From NCBI RefSeq assembly GCF_022788635.1, contig NZ_CP076024.1, positions 248,001 to 312,000 on the forward strand: a stretch of 64,000 nt of DNA, in the 5' to 3' direction. Below, piece by piece: positions 54,368 through 64,000 of this stretch; positions within the stretch are counted from its first letter, which is position 1; every line of letters starts with the position of its first letter. Under the pieces are notes generated by a model. That model made no database searches, had not been told where the DNA came from, and saw nothing but the letters and a program-made list of their open reading frames with translations. The position numbers and the translations under genes were made by a program. The stretch comes from Methylobacter sp. S3L5C (GTDB taxonomy: Bacteria > Pseudomonadota > Gammaproteobacteria > Methylococcales > Methylomonadaceae).

Positions 54368-55174
54368 TTAACCCTGCAGTTGTTCCGGTGCCAAAATAAA
54401 ATTTGAACCCATACGCCAAACATACAATCCCGGCATCCCAGTTTCACCCGTCGAATAGGTCGGTATTATCGACTGTCCAGGGATGCCAAACTCATAACTT
54501 ATCAGCAAAGTGCCAGGCACCATCTCAAGACAGGCTTTCTCCCATAATGCCGACATGGCCGCAGGCGACAAATAAGCGAAAATAACACTATAATTTTTCA
54601 AGGAATAATTTTGGTAGTCACCGCATAAAAACACACAAGGTATATTCCTGCAACGTGCCCGCAACCAACTGACCACCCAAGGCAGTGGAGCCATCTCAAT
54701 GCCGAATACCTTGCAGTCGGGACGCTGGGTCGCCAAGTGCATACAAATTCCTCCCATACCGCTACCCAAATCAAGAAACTGCTGCCCAGGACCTTCTGGT
54801 ACGAGTTTTTCCACCAAAGCGTGGACTTTTGGATGCGATGGATAATAGGGTACGCGAGTCAAAAAAATTGCCCCATAAATTAACACCAATACCAGCAACG
54901 CCACCATAAAGACGATTGGTGGCCAATTTAAGTCCATTGCGTAAAATACAGCCGCAGGAAAAACCGCATTAATAATTAACCACCAATAGGGTAACGAGAG
55001 ACACAATGTCATGCCCATAGCAAAGCCGACCTGCCACCATACGGACATTTCAGGCGAAAAGTCGATCCCTAACCAGCTAGCTGATTCTGTAGCAAAAATC
55101 CGACTTAATAACCAACTGCATAACAGAATTAAAAGAGATATCCATTGCGGTGACGCTGCGATCGTTTTGTTCAT
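54368..55174 (-). CDS. Membrane-anchored class I SAM methyltransferase
   Basis: 268 aa with hydrophobic segments at about 12-30, 48-68 and 80-105, then a soluble methyltransferase domain from about 115: FLDLGSGMGGICMHLA is motif I, VFGIEMAPLP motif II, and SVIFAYLSPAAM motif IV. It resembles DOT1/cyclopropane-type folds, but the substrate is unknown. Located between flhC and the CBS-motA-motB genes, so likely in the flagellar regulon. Confidence 0.8.
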   Translation of the reverse strand: MNKTIAASPQWISLLILLCSWLLSRIFATESASWLGIDFSPEMSVWWQVGFAMGMTLCLSLPYWWLIINAVFPAAVFYAMDLNWPPIVFMVALLVLVLIYGAIFLTRVPYYPSHPKVHALVEKLVPEGPGQQFLDLGSGMGGICMHLATQRPDCKVFGIEMAPLPWVVSWLRARCRNIPCVFLCGDYQNYSLKNYSVIFAYLSPAAMSALWEKACLEMVPGTLLISYEFGIPGQSIIPTYSTGETGMPGLYVWRMGSNFILAPEQLQG

Positions 55175-55187
55175 TTGAATTCGTTAA

Positions 55188-55742
55188 TCAAGCCACTGAG
55201 ATTAACCGGGTCGCAACAGCTACTTTACGTGTTTTTCCAGCTCGATTAGGTACATGACACAAACCACAAACAAAATGGTGCTGAGCGTACGGCTGCACAA
55301 CAAATTCGCCGCCACAGGTTTCACATTGAGCGACTGTCAACATGAAACTATTCAGGAAACGAATCAGTGTCCAAGCTCTTGTCAAAGAGAGAATGGGTTC
55401 TTCGCCCTCGTCGGGTGGAACTTGTTCAAGATAAAGCTTATAAGCCTTAATAATCCCCTGAATACCACTCGCATCAGTATGGTCTACAAGTTGCCGGTAG
55501 ATACCTAAAAAAAGTGATGAGTGAATATTCGGCTTCCAAGTCAGGAACCAATCGACTGAAAAAGGCAACATGCCCTTGGGTGGAGACTCCCCACGCAGTT
55601 CTTTGTACAGATTGATCAAGCGATCACGCGAAAGTGATATTTCAGATTCGAGCAGTTGCAACCTGGCACCGAACTGGATTAGTTCAACAGCAAGCTGAAT
55701 TTCTTTCGATTCTTCAAGAACACTTTTGGGTTTCTTGGCCAT
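55188..55742 (-). CDS. flhC: Flagellar master regulator FlhC
   Basis: With FlhD forms the FlhD4C2 activator of class II flagellar operons. 184 aa: ELIQFGARLQLLESEISLSR at the N-terminus, LNSFMLTVAQCETCGGEF with the zinc ligands, and HHFVCGLCHVPNR. The four Cys of the Zn site (CETC...CGLC) are intact. Same strand as flhD, 76 bp downstream of it. Confidence 0.93.
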   Translation of the reverse strand: MAKKPKSVLEESKEIQLAVELIQFGARLQLLESEISLSRDRLINLYKELRGESPPKGMLPFSVDWFLTWKPNIHSSLFLGIYRQLVDHTDASGIQGIIKAYKLYLEQVPPDEGEEPILSLTRAWTLIRFLNSFMLTVAQCETCGGEFVVQPYAQHHFVCGLCHVPNRAGKTRKVAVATRLISVA

Positions 55743-55818
55743 CTCGATTTAACCTTTATAATCAGAAAAAATAGTAAAAGTGATCCTGATATCGGGTATT
55801 AAATTAACCACTGCATGA

Positions 55819-56136
55819 TCAGCAAATTGTCTCTACAGGCTGCCTGGCCAGTAAAATTGATGTGTGTAAGTGCGCCATTGACTGCACTTTACTATCGTGA
55901 GTCAACATGCCAAGAATAGCCACATCGTCAAAGCGAAAACGGGTTAGCATCATTGGACCCCCAGCTAACTTCATAACCTGGGCGATGCTCAAATCTCCAA
56001 GTAAATCCGCAATCTCCCGACTGATACCTAAACGAAAGACAGCTTCATCTTTATCCGTTCGGATAAAATGCTGAGCCAGCATCAGATAACTTAGATTGAT
56101 GTCACGAATTTCCTGCATCATATTATTTGCACTCAT
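55819..56136 (-). CDS. flhD: Flagellar master regulator FlhD
   Basis: 105 aa, all-helical. MQEIRDINLSYLMLAQHFI and AVFRLGISREIADLLGDLS match FlhD. The disulfide Cys of E. coli is absent. 423 bp upstream region should carry its promoter. First gene of flhDC-methyltransferase-CBS-motAB. Confidence 0.92.
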   Translation of the reverse strand: MSANNMMQEIRDINLSYLMLAQHFIRTDKDEAVFRLGISREIADLLGDLSIAQVMKLAGGPMMLTRFRFDDVAILGMLTHDSKVQSMAHLHTSILLARQPVETIC

Positions 56137-56559
56137 ACTCTATCTCATTAGTTATGATGACCAGTAAACAAGAAATAGTCATTTGAGGTAATATTGACTG
56201 ATCCGCCAGCAATCGTAAATGAGTCTAGCGCTGTTAACTAATACAGATAAAAGAACACAAACTACAGGGTTTGTCTTACAAGCCAGGTTATTTAATAGTA
56301 AGCTATAACTGACAAAAGGTAGGTAAATAGAGTAATAACCGACATTGCAGCTAAATATAATACACTGAATTTTGTAGTATGACGATATTATTAAACAGGA
56401 CTTTAAACGTAACTTAATGGCAGCATCCACGCTATAAAATACAAACGAAGTGATTTTTTATAAAAATTATCCAACTAAGAGTCCAAAGTTGATTAAGCAA
56501 TCATTACTTTTTTTAGGACGTACCGTATGAGTCTTTAAAACTAAGGCGCGCACGACAGG
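56137..56559. other. flhD promoter region
   Basis: 423 bp, AT-rich, between flhD and the LuxR-type gene. A minus-strand 83-codon frame at 56179-56430 is Cys/Tyr/Ile-rich and not credible. No clear site was read by eye. Confidence 0.5.
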
Positions 56560-57222
56560 TTACTCTCGCCGGTCCAACACCAGATTGTTATCGAATACAT
56601 ACCGCATAAGCTCAGCGTTGTTACGTAGCACCAGCTTTTGCAAAATACGAGCTCGATACATACTGATGGTTTTAACAGACAAATGTAATTTTTCAGCAAT
56701 ATCACCGACAGACATTCCACTGGCAATTAATTGAATAGTCTGAAATTCGCGGGCAGAAAGGGCTTCGTGAGCATTTTCCTGCATACCTGTCTGCACCCAA
56801 CTAGCCAGTATCTGTGTCATTGAGGGGGTAATGTACTTATTTCCGGCAAGTATGCAATCAATAGCCGTCAGTAACTGGGCACCAGCAAATCGTTTATTAA
56901 GATAACCCGATGCACCTGCCTGAAAAGAGCGAATCCCATAGGTATTTTCGTCACGTGCTGTCAATATCAACACAGGCAGATTAGAAAATTCTTTTTTTAT
57001 TTGTACCAGTATATCAAGACCATCACGATTATTTAGCATAATGCCAAGCACCAACAGATCTGGCAAATGCTTGCGGCACAACGCCAATGCTTCGCCACCC
57101 TCACCAGTTTCTGCCACAACATGAAGGTGATCTGTCTCGTTCACAAGGTATTTTACGGCAAGGCGAATAATATCGTGATCGTCAACTACAATGATTTTGG
57201 CAGGATTGATAGGGGATTTAAT
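56560..57222 (-). CDS. LuxR/NarL-type regulator with altered receiver domain, likely ATT start
   Basis: The protein begins at 57144 only if a GTG is used, which would remove the first receiver strand. In the same frame the DNA upstream encodes KIIVVDDHDIIRLAVKYL, the acidic pocket, up to a stop at 57226-57228, with no ATG, GTG or TTG. An ATT at 57222 lies 7 nt after GAGG, so I propose an AUU start (220 aa). The phospho-acceptor Asp is Gly60 (LLVLGIMLNN), though Thr86 and Lys108 are kept. HTH at about 150-205 (LSAREFQTIQLIASGMS). Confidence 0.75.
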   Translation of the reverse strand: MKSPINPAKIIVVDDHDIIRLAVKYLVNETDHLHVVAETGEGGEALALCRKHLPDLLVLGIMLNNRDGLDILVQIKKEFSNLPVLILTARDENTYGIRSFQAGASGYLNKRFAGAQLLTAIDCILAGNKYITPSMTQILASWVQTGMQENAHEALSAREFQTIQLIASGMSVGDIAEKLHLSVKTISMYRARILQKLVLRNNAELMRYVFDNNLVLDRRE

Positions 57223-57361
57223 AGTCTAACCTCATGTTTTTTTATGAGCATACTATACTATAATATCCTTTCAAAAGACCCAGCAATTAAACTTACCTGC
57301 TTAACCCACCAAAAAACAGTGCATAAAAACACCTTAGCCAAAATAGCAGTCTGCTTACAAT

Positions 57362-57976
57362 TTAAGTAAATAACTCGACATCGCCTTCCACTTTTGATTT
57401 TTTCAGCAACATCAGATAATTCTGCTCGCGATTAAGAACCTCATTATTATGTAAACTGTAGAGCTTTTTAACCAGCACCTTACCACTCTGGGGGAAATAG
57501 CATATCTTGCGCGGATATATATCCAGCAGATCCGTCGAAACGACAGGAATACCCTCGGTTTTAAGATAATCCAAAGCAAATGTTGCATTACGCGCACCAA
57601 TGTTAATTGTTTTCATATGCTTAATTACGGCACCTCCACCAAATAGCTTGGCTTCCAGATTCTGCCGTCTTGCACCCATTTTAAGCAGTTGATTTATTAG
57701 CATCTCCATAGCGTAAGAACCATAGCGAGCCGAACTTGAACCCCATCCACCCTGTTCTTGAACATTTTCCGGTAACATAAAATGGTTTATACCGCCGATG
57801 CCATTAATAGGATCACGAATACACGCTGCGACACAAGATCCCAAGGTAGTGACCAACATCATATGGCCTGGAGTCGCGTAATATCCACCAGGTAAAATCC
57901 TCGCTGCATCAATATTAAAAGTAGTGTCAAAATACAACTTGGGCGCGAGATTGTCCTCATACCAATGAGAACTCAT
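57362..57976 (-). CDS. cheD: Chemoreceptor glutamine deamidase CheD
   Basis: Deamidates Gln on chemoreceptors, adjusting signalling. 204 aa with catalytic Cys in TLGSCVAACIRD near 47-58 and His in GGINHFMLP near 64. The rest follows the family: ARYGSYAMEMLINQLLKMGA and KLFGGGAVI. Longer C-terminal tail than usual. It overlaps cheR by 4 bp. Confidence 0.93.
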   Translation of the reverse strand: MSSHWYEDNLAPKLYFDTTFNIDAARILPGGYYATPGHMMLVTTLGSCVAACIRDPINGIGGINHFMLPENVQEQGGWGSSSARYGSYAMEMLINQLLKMGARRQNLEAKLFGGGAVIKHMKTINIGARNATFALDYLKTEGIPVVSTDLLDIYPRKICYFPQSGKVLVKKLYSLHNNEVLNREQNYLMLLKKSKVEGDVELFT

Positions 57977-58845
57977 CGTTTAGAAATACTCAAATGAAGC
58001 GCCTCATTGGCGACATTATAAACAGTATTACCTTGTAAGGAGAACAGCTCCTGCGCATGATGAAAACTTTCCGAATGCCCGGCAAAAAACAGCGCATCAC
58101 GACGCATAACAGGTACAATTTTTTGCAAAACCTTATGCTGGGTCGGTTTATCAAAATAGATCATTACATTACGGCAAAAAACAGCATCAAACGGACCATG
58201 AATCGGCCAATTTTTATCCAGTAGGTTAAGTTGCTGAAAACTAATCATATCCCGCAATTCCTGACGTACCTGTACACAACCTGCATTACGCCCTGTCCCT
58301 TTAAGGAAAAATCGCTGCAGAACATCCGCTGGCAAATTTTCAACGCGCTCCAAAGGATAGATACCAGCCATAGCCGTTTTCAGCACCTGTGTATCAAGAT
58401 CGGTTGCCAAGATACGTACCGGCGGTGTGTAACTGTCAAACACCTCCACCATAGTCATCGCCATAGTGTAAGCCTCTTCACCGGTAGACGCTGCGCAACA
58501 CCATAATTTAACAGGATAATCATGCCCGATACTGCGAACATGCTCGGCAAGAATAGGAAAGTGATGTTTCTCACGAAAAAAAGCCGTCAGATTAGTTGTT
58601 AGTGCGTTAACAAAAGCCTGCCACTCTAGCTCATCACCGGCTTTGAGAAAATCCAGGTAATCACAAAAACGAATAAAGCCATTAGCACGCAGGCGTCGCC
58701 CTACCCGACTGTAAACCATAGCTTTCTTGGTATTGGATAGACTGATTCCTGCATGTGTGTAAATAAGTTGCCTGATGTCCTGAAAATCTGTTTCAGTAAA
58801 CTGAAAATCACGTCCCAACCCATTCAAATCTGATGTCATTACCAT
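57973..58845 (-). CDS. cheR: Chemotaxis protein methyltransferase CheR
   Basis: Methylates glutamates of MCPs using SAM. 290 aa: N-terminal helical domain (FQDIRQLIYTHAGISL) then SAM domain with KLWCCAASTGEEAYTMAMTM, DAVFCRNVMIYFDKPT near 220, and SESFHH. The beta-subdomain binding a receptor C-terminal pentapeptide is present, matching the DWEEF end of the MCP upstream. The start could be ATG 58845 or 58839. Confidence 0.93.
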   Translation of the reverse strand: MVMTSDLNGLGRDFQFTETDFQDIRQLIYTHAGISLSNTKKAMVYSRVGRRLRANGFIRFCDYLDFLKAGDELEWQAFVNALTTNLTAFFREKHHFPILAEHVRSIGHDYPVKLWCCAASTGEEAYTMAMTMVEVFDSYTPPVRILATDLDTQVLKTAMAGIYPLERVENLPADVLQRFFLKGTGRNAGCVQVRQELRDMISFQQLNLLDKNWPIHGPFDAVFCRNVMIYFDKPTQHKVLQKIVPVMRRDALFFAGHSESFHHAQELFSLQGNTVYNVANEALHLSISKR

Positions 58846-58904
58846 AGATCATTGCCAAACAACATAAACCTTGCCATTTATACATTCCTTAAGAAAGCTA
58901 TCAA

Positions 58905-59157
58905 CTTAGGCAATTTCCTACGAAGAACATACCCAAGCCGCTGACCTTTCTATTCATTGTCTGCGTGTCAAAATAGTTACGTAGCCAGCTACGTGCCTAT
59001 TTTTCCGTCTCGGCAACTGCTCCTGCTTTGCTTTATCTCCTACATAATCCACAGGGATGTGGTGAATGCAGAGTTTGCAGGAGCAAATATCTGTCCTTGC
59101 AGTCGTTGAAAATCAACAAAAATCCTGCGCCACGTGGGTATATTCATTCTTGGATAT
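58905..59157 (-). repeat. Dispersed ended-repeat family, full copy C (inverted)
   Basis: Read on the minus strand: TATCCAAGAATGAATATACC, then GCAGGATTTTTGTTGATTTT, CGACTGCAAGGACAG, a variable middle, AGCAGTTGCCGAGACGGAAA, and the right end CAATGAATAGAAAGG..GGTATGTTCTTCGTAGG. 253 bp, between cheR and the MCP gene. Confidence 0.75.
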
Positions 59158-59244
59158 TGCCTTAACACGGGACAGACCCGGCATATTTTTTAAGACTGTC
59201 AGGTCTAACTCCGATATTTTTATCCCGACTAAAGTATATAGACC

Positions 59245-61623
59245 TTAGAACTCCTCCCAGTCGTTGGCATCTGCAGCATGCACCAACTTGGGTTTGCTAC
59301 GTACCATCTTCATTGGGGTGGCTTTGCCCGGATGTTGAGTTACAGGACGAGCTACTTTTTCTTTTGCTGCTGGCACTGAACTGGTTTTAGTCAACTTAAA
59401 CTCTCCGACTATTTTCATCAAGACTTGTGCTTCCTCTGCCATCGATGCAGCAGCAGCAGCAGATTCTTCCACCAACGAGGCATTTTGTTGAGTGACACTA
59501 TCCATCTGCATGATTGCCTGATTGACCTGATCAATACCAACACTCTGCTCAGAGGAAGCCGCACTAATTTCGTTAGTAATATCGGTAACATGCCTAACTG
59601 AAGAGATTATTTCCGTCATCGTAGCGCCAACCTCGGATACCAGTTTTGAACCACTTTCAACTTTTTTAACCGAGTCAAAAATAAGCAACTTAATTTCCTT
59701 GGCAGCATCAGCGCTTTTGTGCGCCAGCGAGCGAACTTCACTAGCCACTACCGCAAAACCACGCCCCTGCTCACCTGCCCGAGCGGCTTCCACAGCAGCA
59801 TTGAGCGCCAAAATATTAATTTGGAAAGCAATACTGTCCATGACAGAGATAATATCGACGATCTTGTTGGAGGATTCATTAATAAAGGCCATGGTTTGAA
59901 CCATTTCACTCACCACTACGCCACCTTTTGCCGCTACATCAAAAGTTGCCGAGGCCAACTGATTGGCCTGCTTTGAGTTTTCGGCATTATTTTTAACAGC
60001 TGCAGCAAACTGTTCCATGCTGGCAGCGGTTTCTTCCAGTGATGAAGCCTGCTCTTCAGTGCGTTGAGAGAGATCGGTATTACCTTCGGCAATCTGACTA
60101 CTGGCAGAAGCAATTGCTTCTGCTGCCCAGGTAATTTTTTCTATGAGCTTATGCAGATTATCGACCGTATTATTGGCATTTCGACCCAAAGCAATAAACG
60201 AGCCAGTATCATCGCCGTCATCATCGATTCTCTGTGTCAAATCGCCCTTCTCAATACTGGAAAATATTCGACCAAATTCGTTCATCCAGGCATCAACAAC
60301 CTCAACAATCGTATTAAATCCAACGCTTGACTTTTTGAAGAAGCCGTGCTGGTCAGAATGATTAATTCGCTTTGTCAAGTTACCCTCAATTACCCTATTG
60401 ATCATCTCGGATAACTCAACCTCTGAGGCATTCTGTGTGGTGCGATCATGCCATTCGGCAACCGTGCCCAGGCGTTCATTGTTGGCACCGAAAATAGCAG
60501 TAGCGATAATTTTTACATGATCTTTACCCAGTGTAAATTCGCCTTCAACCGTATCGGTAAGCTTACCCAGCATAGCTGCCTGATGAGCCGGATCTTTATG
60601 GAAAGAATCAATATTCATACCCATTACACGATCTGCATTAAATTGTGGCATCTGCTCGCGTATATTAGCTTCTACATGATGCAAGTACGAAATAGCCCGC
60701 GCATTAAGATAAGTAACAATACGCTCATTATTGACAATAATTATCCCAACTGAAGCTTTATCCAACGCCAATTTGATACGCAGACTCTCTTCGCTGAAGC
60801 GATTGATTTCAGCCTGACTTGATTTTAATGCCGTTGCTATCTTGCTAAACTCATCGGAGCCTTCTACTTCAATAACATGATTAAATTCACCTCGCTCCAT
60901 GGCCTCACAGGTATTAAGGACCGTTGTTAAAGAACGACTGTAACCACGGATAATAAATTGCCCCAGCCAAGCCATGATAAGCCATACGCCGATCATAAAA
61001 ACAGCAAAAGTAATTCGCAAGGTTTCAAAGCGACTTGCAGCCGCCATGTTTTTGCTTTGTGCACTAGCAAACTGAAAATCTATCAACTTATCGATATTGA
61101 CATTGGCGGCAACAAAGAGCTCCAGCGCAATCAGGGTATGTCCTTTTGCATCCTGATAATTCAGGGCTTTCAATGCATTAATAATAGGTTTCACTGCCTC
61201 CTCAACATATTGTCTGCGGGCATCAGCAAAATCTTTGGCCAGCTGATTTTCTTGCGCATCGGCAATGTTCGTAAAGTTGCTGTTCCACAAGCTATTAATA
61301 GCTTCCATATTACTGTTGATAGTGGCTGCAGATTTTCGGGCAGACTCTGGATCTAGGGCAAGCTCTGGTTTGACGCCCAAGCCTGATATCACCAACACAT
61401 TGGATAGCGCCACACGAAACTGGGTACGGTTATCCAGCATTAAGAATTTTATTTTATTAAGCGTATCACTGCTTTTCATGTTTTCTGAATAAAGACGAGA
61501 CATGGTATCTCTGGATTTATCCAGCTCGTAAAGTGCGCTACTACCGACCAGTACTATAATCGTTAGCGAGAGGCCTATCATTAAAGCCAGGTATTTACCA
61601 AATTTAGATTGTAGTATCAGCAT
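59245..61623 (-). CDS. Methyl-accepting chemotaxis protein with PAS and CheR tether
   Basis: 792 aa from ATG 61623 (AAGG upstream; a GTG at 61632 is the alternative). TM1 about 10-30, periplasmic helical bundle about 35-200, TM2 about 205-225, HAMP, a PAS domain at about 280-390 ([19 protein letters not shown]), a second HAMP-like linker, and the signalling hairpin with [21 protein letters not shown] split at the tip. The C-terminus is DWEEF, a CheR/CheB-binding pentapeptide. The ligand is unknown. Faces cheR across the repeat. Confidence 0.92.
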   Translation of the reverse strand: MLILQSKFGKYLALMIGLSLTIIVLVGSSALYELDKSRDTMSRLYSENMKSSDTLNKIKFLMLDNRTQFRVALSNVLVISGLGVKPELALDPESARKSAATINSNMEAINSLWNSNFTNIADAQENQLAKDFADARRQYVEEAVKPIINALKALNYQDAKGHTLIALELFVAANVNIDKLIDFQFASAQSKNMAAASRFETLRITFAVFMIGVWLIMAWLGQFIIRGYSRSLTTVLNTCEAMERGEFNHVIEVEGSDEFSKIATALKSSQAEINRFSEESLRIKLALDKASVGIIIVNNERIVTYLNARAISYLHHVEANIREQMPQFNADRVMGMNIDSFHKDPAHQAAMLGKLTDTVEGEFTLGKDHVKIIATAIFGANNERLGTVAEWHDRTTQNASEVELSEMINRVIEGNLTKRINHSDQHGFFKKSSVGFNTIVEVVDAWMNEFGRIFSSIEKGDLTQRIDDDGDDTGSFIALGRNANNTVDNLHKLIEKITWAAEAIASASSQIAEGNTDLSQRTEEQASSLEETAASMEQFAAAVKNNAENSKQANQLASATFDVAAKGGVVVSEMVQTMAFINESSNKIVDIISVMDSIAFQINILALNAAVEAARAGEQGRGFAVVASEVRSLAHKSADAAKEIKLLIFDSVKKVESGSKLVSEVGATMTEIISSVRHVTDITNEISAASSEQSVGIDQVNQAIMQMDSVTQQNASLVEESAAAAASMAEEAQVLMKIVGEFKLTKTSSVPAAKEKVARPVTQHPGKATPMKMVRSKPKLVHAADANDWEEF

Positions 61624-61813
61624 ATAATGCACCTTATGCGAAAAAAGGGGGAGAACAAGGAGTGTATAAAGACATTATTGATAAAACCCGTACTTGCCTA
61701 GATTTCACAAATCCGGAAGACATCAAGAACCTCATTACAAATTTTTTTGGTATCTTAACCTTGTTACGTAAAATCAAAACGCTGAATAACAGGCATTTTT
61801 ATTGCCTCCTAGA

Positions 61814-62886
61814 GACTGTCCGAGAATAGTGGATAAATTACTTGTTTTATAATGCTACAAGTTTGACACTGTTGATCCATGCCATGTCAGTTCCTTTCAA
61901 ATCAAGTCCGGTTGAATTTAATCAACACCTGCTATTTCCCGCTAATATTTTTGATTTTCTCCCAAAAAATCACGAATGTTTTCTCTACATCGACCTGTTT
62001 GAACAGCTTGATACGAGTAGCCTTTATAGCGTTAAAAGCCAGAACACCTATCATCCCAAGCTTATCGTTGCGATTCTGATATTTGCCTATTGCCAAGGGG
62101 TTTTCAGCTCCCAGAAAATCGAAAAACGCTGCCATGAAGATTTATCCTTCATGTTTATCGCGCAAATGAACTGTCCTAATTTTGGAGTACTCAGCGATTT
62201 TAGAAAAAATCATGGCAATTTTTTTCAGGATTGTTTTAAGCAAACCGTCAAACTGGCAATGGAGTTGAAGCTGGCTTCCTTAGGCCATATCAGCCTTGAC
62301 GGCTCCAGGTTTAAGGCTGATACGTCTAAATACAAAGCAATGAGTTATGGACGTTTAAAAGCAAAGGAGCAAACGTTGTGTGCTGAGATTGATGACTTGA
62401 TTAAGAAAGCCAGTCGTTGTGTCCAAGATGAAGACAAGGCTTATAAAGATAAAATCGGCATGTGATCCCCGAAGATTTGAAATTCAATCAAGACCAGCTG
62501 GCTAAAATAAAAGCGGCCAAGCAAGCCCTTGATGAGCGCAAAGAACAGCTTAATTCAGGTAAGGATATTGACGATAAAAAGCAGATTAGCTTTGCCGATA
62601 CTGAGGCTCGCATTATGGGGAAGAAAGGTGGCAGCTTTTATTATGCCTACAATACCCGGATTAGCGTTGATGCTGATCTGCAAATTATTGTGGCTCAGCA
62701 TGTCAGTCAAAACGCCAACGACAAACAGGAACTTGAACCAGCCCTAAAAGCAATACAGGACACGGCGGGGCGATTACCTGAGCAACTGAGCGCTGACAAT
62801 GGCTATTTTCCTGGCGATAATCTACAAGCACTGGAACAGAGCGGTATTGATGCTTATCTTGCCATAGCAATACTTCGGACAGTTTT
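61814..62886 (+). mobile_element. Internally deleted IS1182-type element
   Basis: Left end GACTGTCCGAGAATAGTGG and right end reading, inverted, AACTGTCCGAAGTATTGC. The ends differ after the first 9-10 bp. About 1.07 kb, shorter than the usual about 1.6 kb. Transposase in two frames without its C-terminal part. Confidence 0.75.
61842..62885 (+). pseudogene. IS1182-type transposase, frameshifted and truncated
   Basis: First frame (61842-62465): LFEQLDTSSLYSVKSQ, YHPKLIVAILIFAYCQGVFS, then SLDGSRFKADTSKYKAMSYG. Homology continues in the frame starting at 62462 (KGGSFYYAYNTRISVDADLQ, LSADNGYFPGDNL) and stops abruptly at the right end with no C-terminal Glu region. The DDE triad is incomplete, so it is inactive. 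Confidence 0.85.
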
Positions 62887-62971
62887 GATTTGATTAAAAA
62901 ATAGTCTGGAAGCCTTCAGTATGTGAAGTTGTAATCAACGACGATAACAACTCAACACGCCAAAAGCCTCC

Positions 62972-64000
62972 ATGAACTTAATAGAACCCATTTTTCAGCA
63001 AATGTCCAGTGTAGCAAAACCGCAGCGTAAGTTTATGTTCATCTTGCTAACAACCCTGACTTATCTGCCGGGACGGGTAAATTTCCGAAACCTTGGCCGT
63101 TATAGTGCTCTGAATGAAAAAACCTTTTCGAGATGGTTTCGTCGCTCGTTCGATTTTGTTACCTTCAATTTGTTGAGCTTGAAGGATTTAACGGATAAGG
63201 GTGAATGGGTAGCAGCAATTGATGCCAGCTTTTTACCTAAAAGCGGTCGTAGCAGTTACGGCCTGGACTGGTTTTGGAACGGTTCACAGGGACAAGCGGA
63301 ACGCGGACTGGAAATTTCACTGCTGGCTTTGGTGGATGTAACACACAATACAGCCTATACGCTGTCAGCTTATCAAACGCCCGCTTTTCCCAAAGCACCG
63401 AAGGTACCTGAAGTCGTCAAAGAGTCGACCGTAAATAGCGAAACCAAGGTTGTTCAAGATGTCGAGAAGACACCGAAGAGCAAAGCCGAGAAAACGCCCA
63501 AAGAAACCCGGATCACCCGGGTAGATAGCTACCTTGATCACGTCAAACGCGAGACCAAGGGACTGTTAGGGAAAATCCGTTATCTGGTCGCTGACACCTT
63601 TTCGCCAAGACCAAGTTTATTAATGGCGTGGTGGAAAATGGCCTGTACGTGGCCAGTAAGTTACGGAATGATGCCGATCTGCGCTGGTTATATACCGGTG
63701 AACAAAAAGCCAAGGGTCGACCTCGCATGTTTGCAGGCAAAGTTTGTTTCGATGATTTGTCACGCTTTGAACTGGCCGGAGAAATCGATGGCCAGCACGT
63801 CTATACCGCTATCGTCAATTCGCCAACGTTCAAACGTAATCTGCGGATTGTCTATATCGTGCGAGAAGAAAAAGGTAAAACCTATACGGCATTATTATTT
63901 TGCACTGACACTGACTGTGCGGCGCTGGACATCCTGCGCTATTACAAAGCAAGATTTCAGATTGAGTTCGTGTTTCGCGATGCCAAGCAATACACTGGAC
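62972..64000 (+). pseudogene. IS transposase, frameshifted, cut by window edge
   Basis: ATG 62972 begins NLIEPIFQQMSSVAKPQRKF and reads DDE-like text (WVAAIDASFLPKSGRSSYGL) to about 63596. Near 63600, a T-run loses one base: the frame changes and the family sequence resumes as KTKFINGVVENGLYVASKLR, then RYYKARFQIEFVFRDAKQYT, to the window end. An IS4-type/IS701-like transposase by general pattern; family not firm. Probably inactive. Confidence 0.75.

Noticed and set aside
56179-56430. Minus-strand 83-codon frame upstream of flhD
   Set aside because: Cys, Tyr and Ile rich, no SD and no family pattern; in a promoter region.
1-64000. CRISPR array or cas genes
   Set aside because: No evenly spaced identical short repeats and no Cas-like protein seen.
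1-64000. tRNA, rRNA or tmRNA genes
   Set aside because: No clear T-loop GGTTCRANTCC with matching acceptor stem and no rRNA sequence noticed on either strand; a covariance-model scan was not possible.

Overview
The window is about 64 kb of bacterial chromosome. Gene content (lolCD, fur-bamE, ratA-rnfH, smpB, pssA-leuA, iscRSA, secA, lptFG, flhDC, cheD-cheR) is typical of a gammaproteobacterium. A VPLP-type PEP-CTERM protein, paired SulP transporters and a hydrogenase-4-like ion-pumping complex fit an environmental lineage, perhaps Methylococcales. That last step is inference: no methane-oxidation gene is present, and no rRNA or tRNA was found.

Layout. 1-24 kb is a mostly conserved core: a DUF2062 gene end, the lipoprotein exporter lolCD, fur/bamE, ratA-rnfH behind a sodium symporter, smpB, a cysteine hydrolase, hopJ, pssA, leuA, a family-4 uracil-DNA glycosylase, rimI, suhB/trmJ, a short isc operon, a CHASE-GGDEF protein, secA with a large terminator hairpin, and lptFG. 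24-29 kb is eroded: pcm cut by an IS4-type element, an ethylene-receptor-like sensor pseudogene, a Met/His-rich exported protein and a second IS. 29-35 kb carries an NtrC-type two-component system, a TPR protein and a cation diffusion facilitator. 35-48 kb is one functional block: a six-gene hydrogenase-4-like complex whose large subunit has lost the NiFe cysteine ligands, followed by two SulP paralogues separated by a cleanly inserted IS. 48-52 kb has a PEP-CTERM protein and nested mobile elements. 52-61.6 kb is motility and chemotaxis: motBA, a CBS protein, a membrane-anchored methyltransferase, flhCD, a LuxR-type regulator without the phospho-acceptor Asp, cheD, cheR and a chemoreceptor ending in a likely CheR tether. 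The last 2.4 kb is broken transposase genes.

Repeats are the second theme. A 235-271 bp family with conserved ends and a variable core has three full copies (17845, 24080, 58905) and two fragments around leuA. A MITE at 51579 shares ends with the IS at 27334. Smaller inverted-repeat elements lie at 354, 3577, 12060 and 33475.

The best candidates for an undescribed system are the NiFe-less hyf-like complex with two SulP transporters, and the family of ended repeats with a swappable core. One gene, the LuxR-type regulator at 56560-57222, appears to need a non-standard ATT start.
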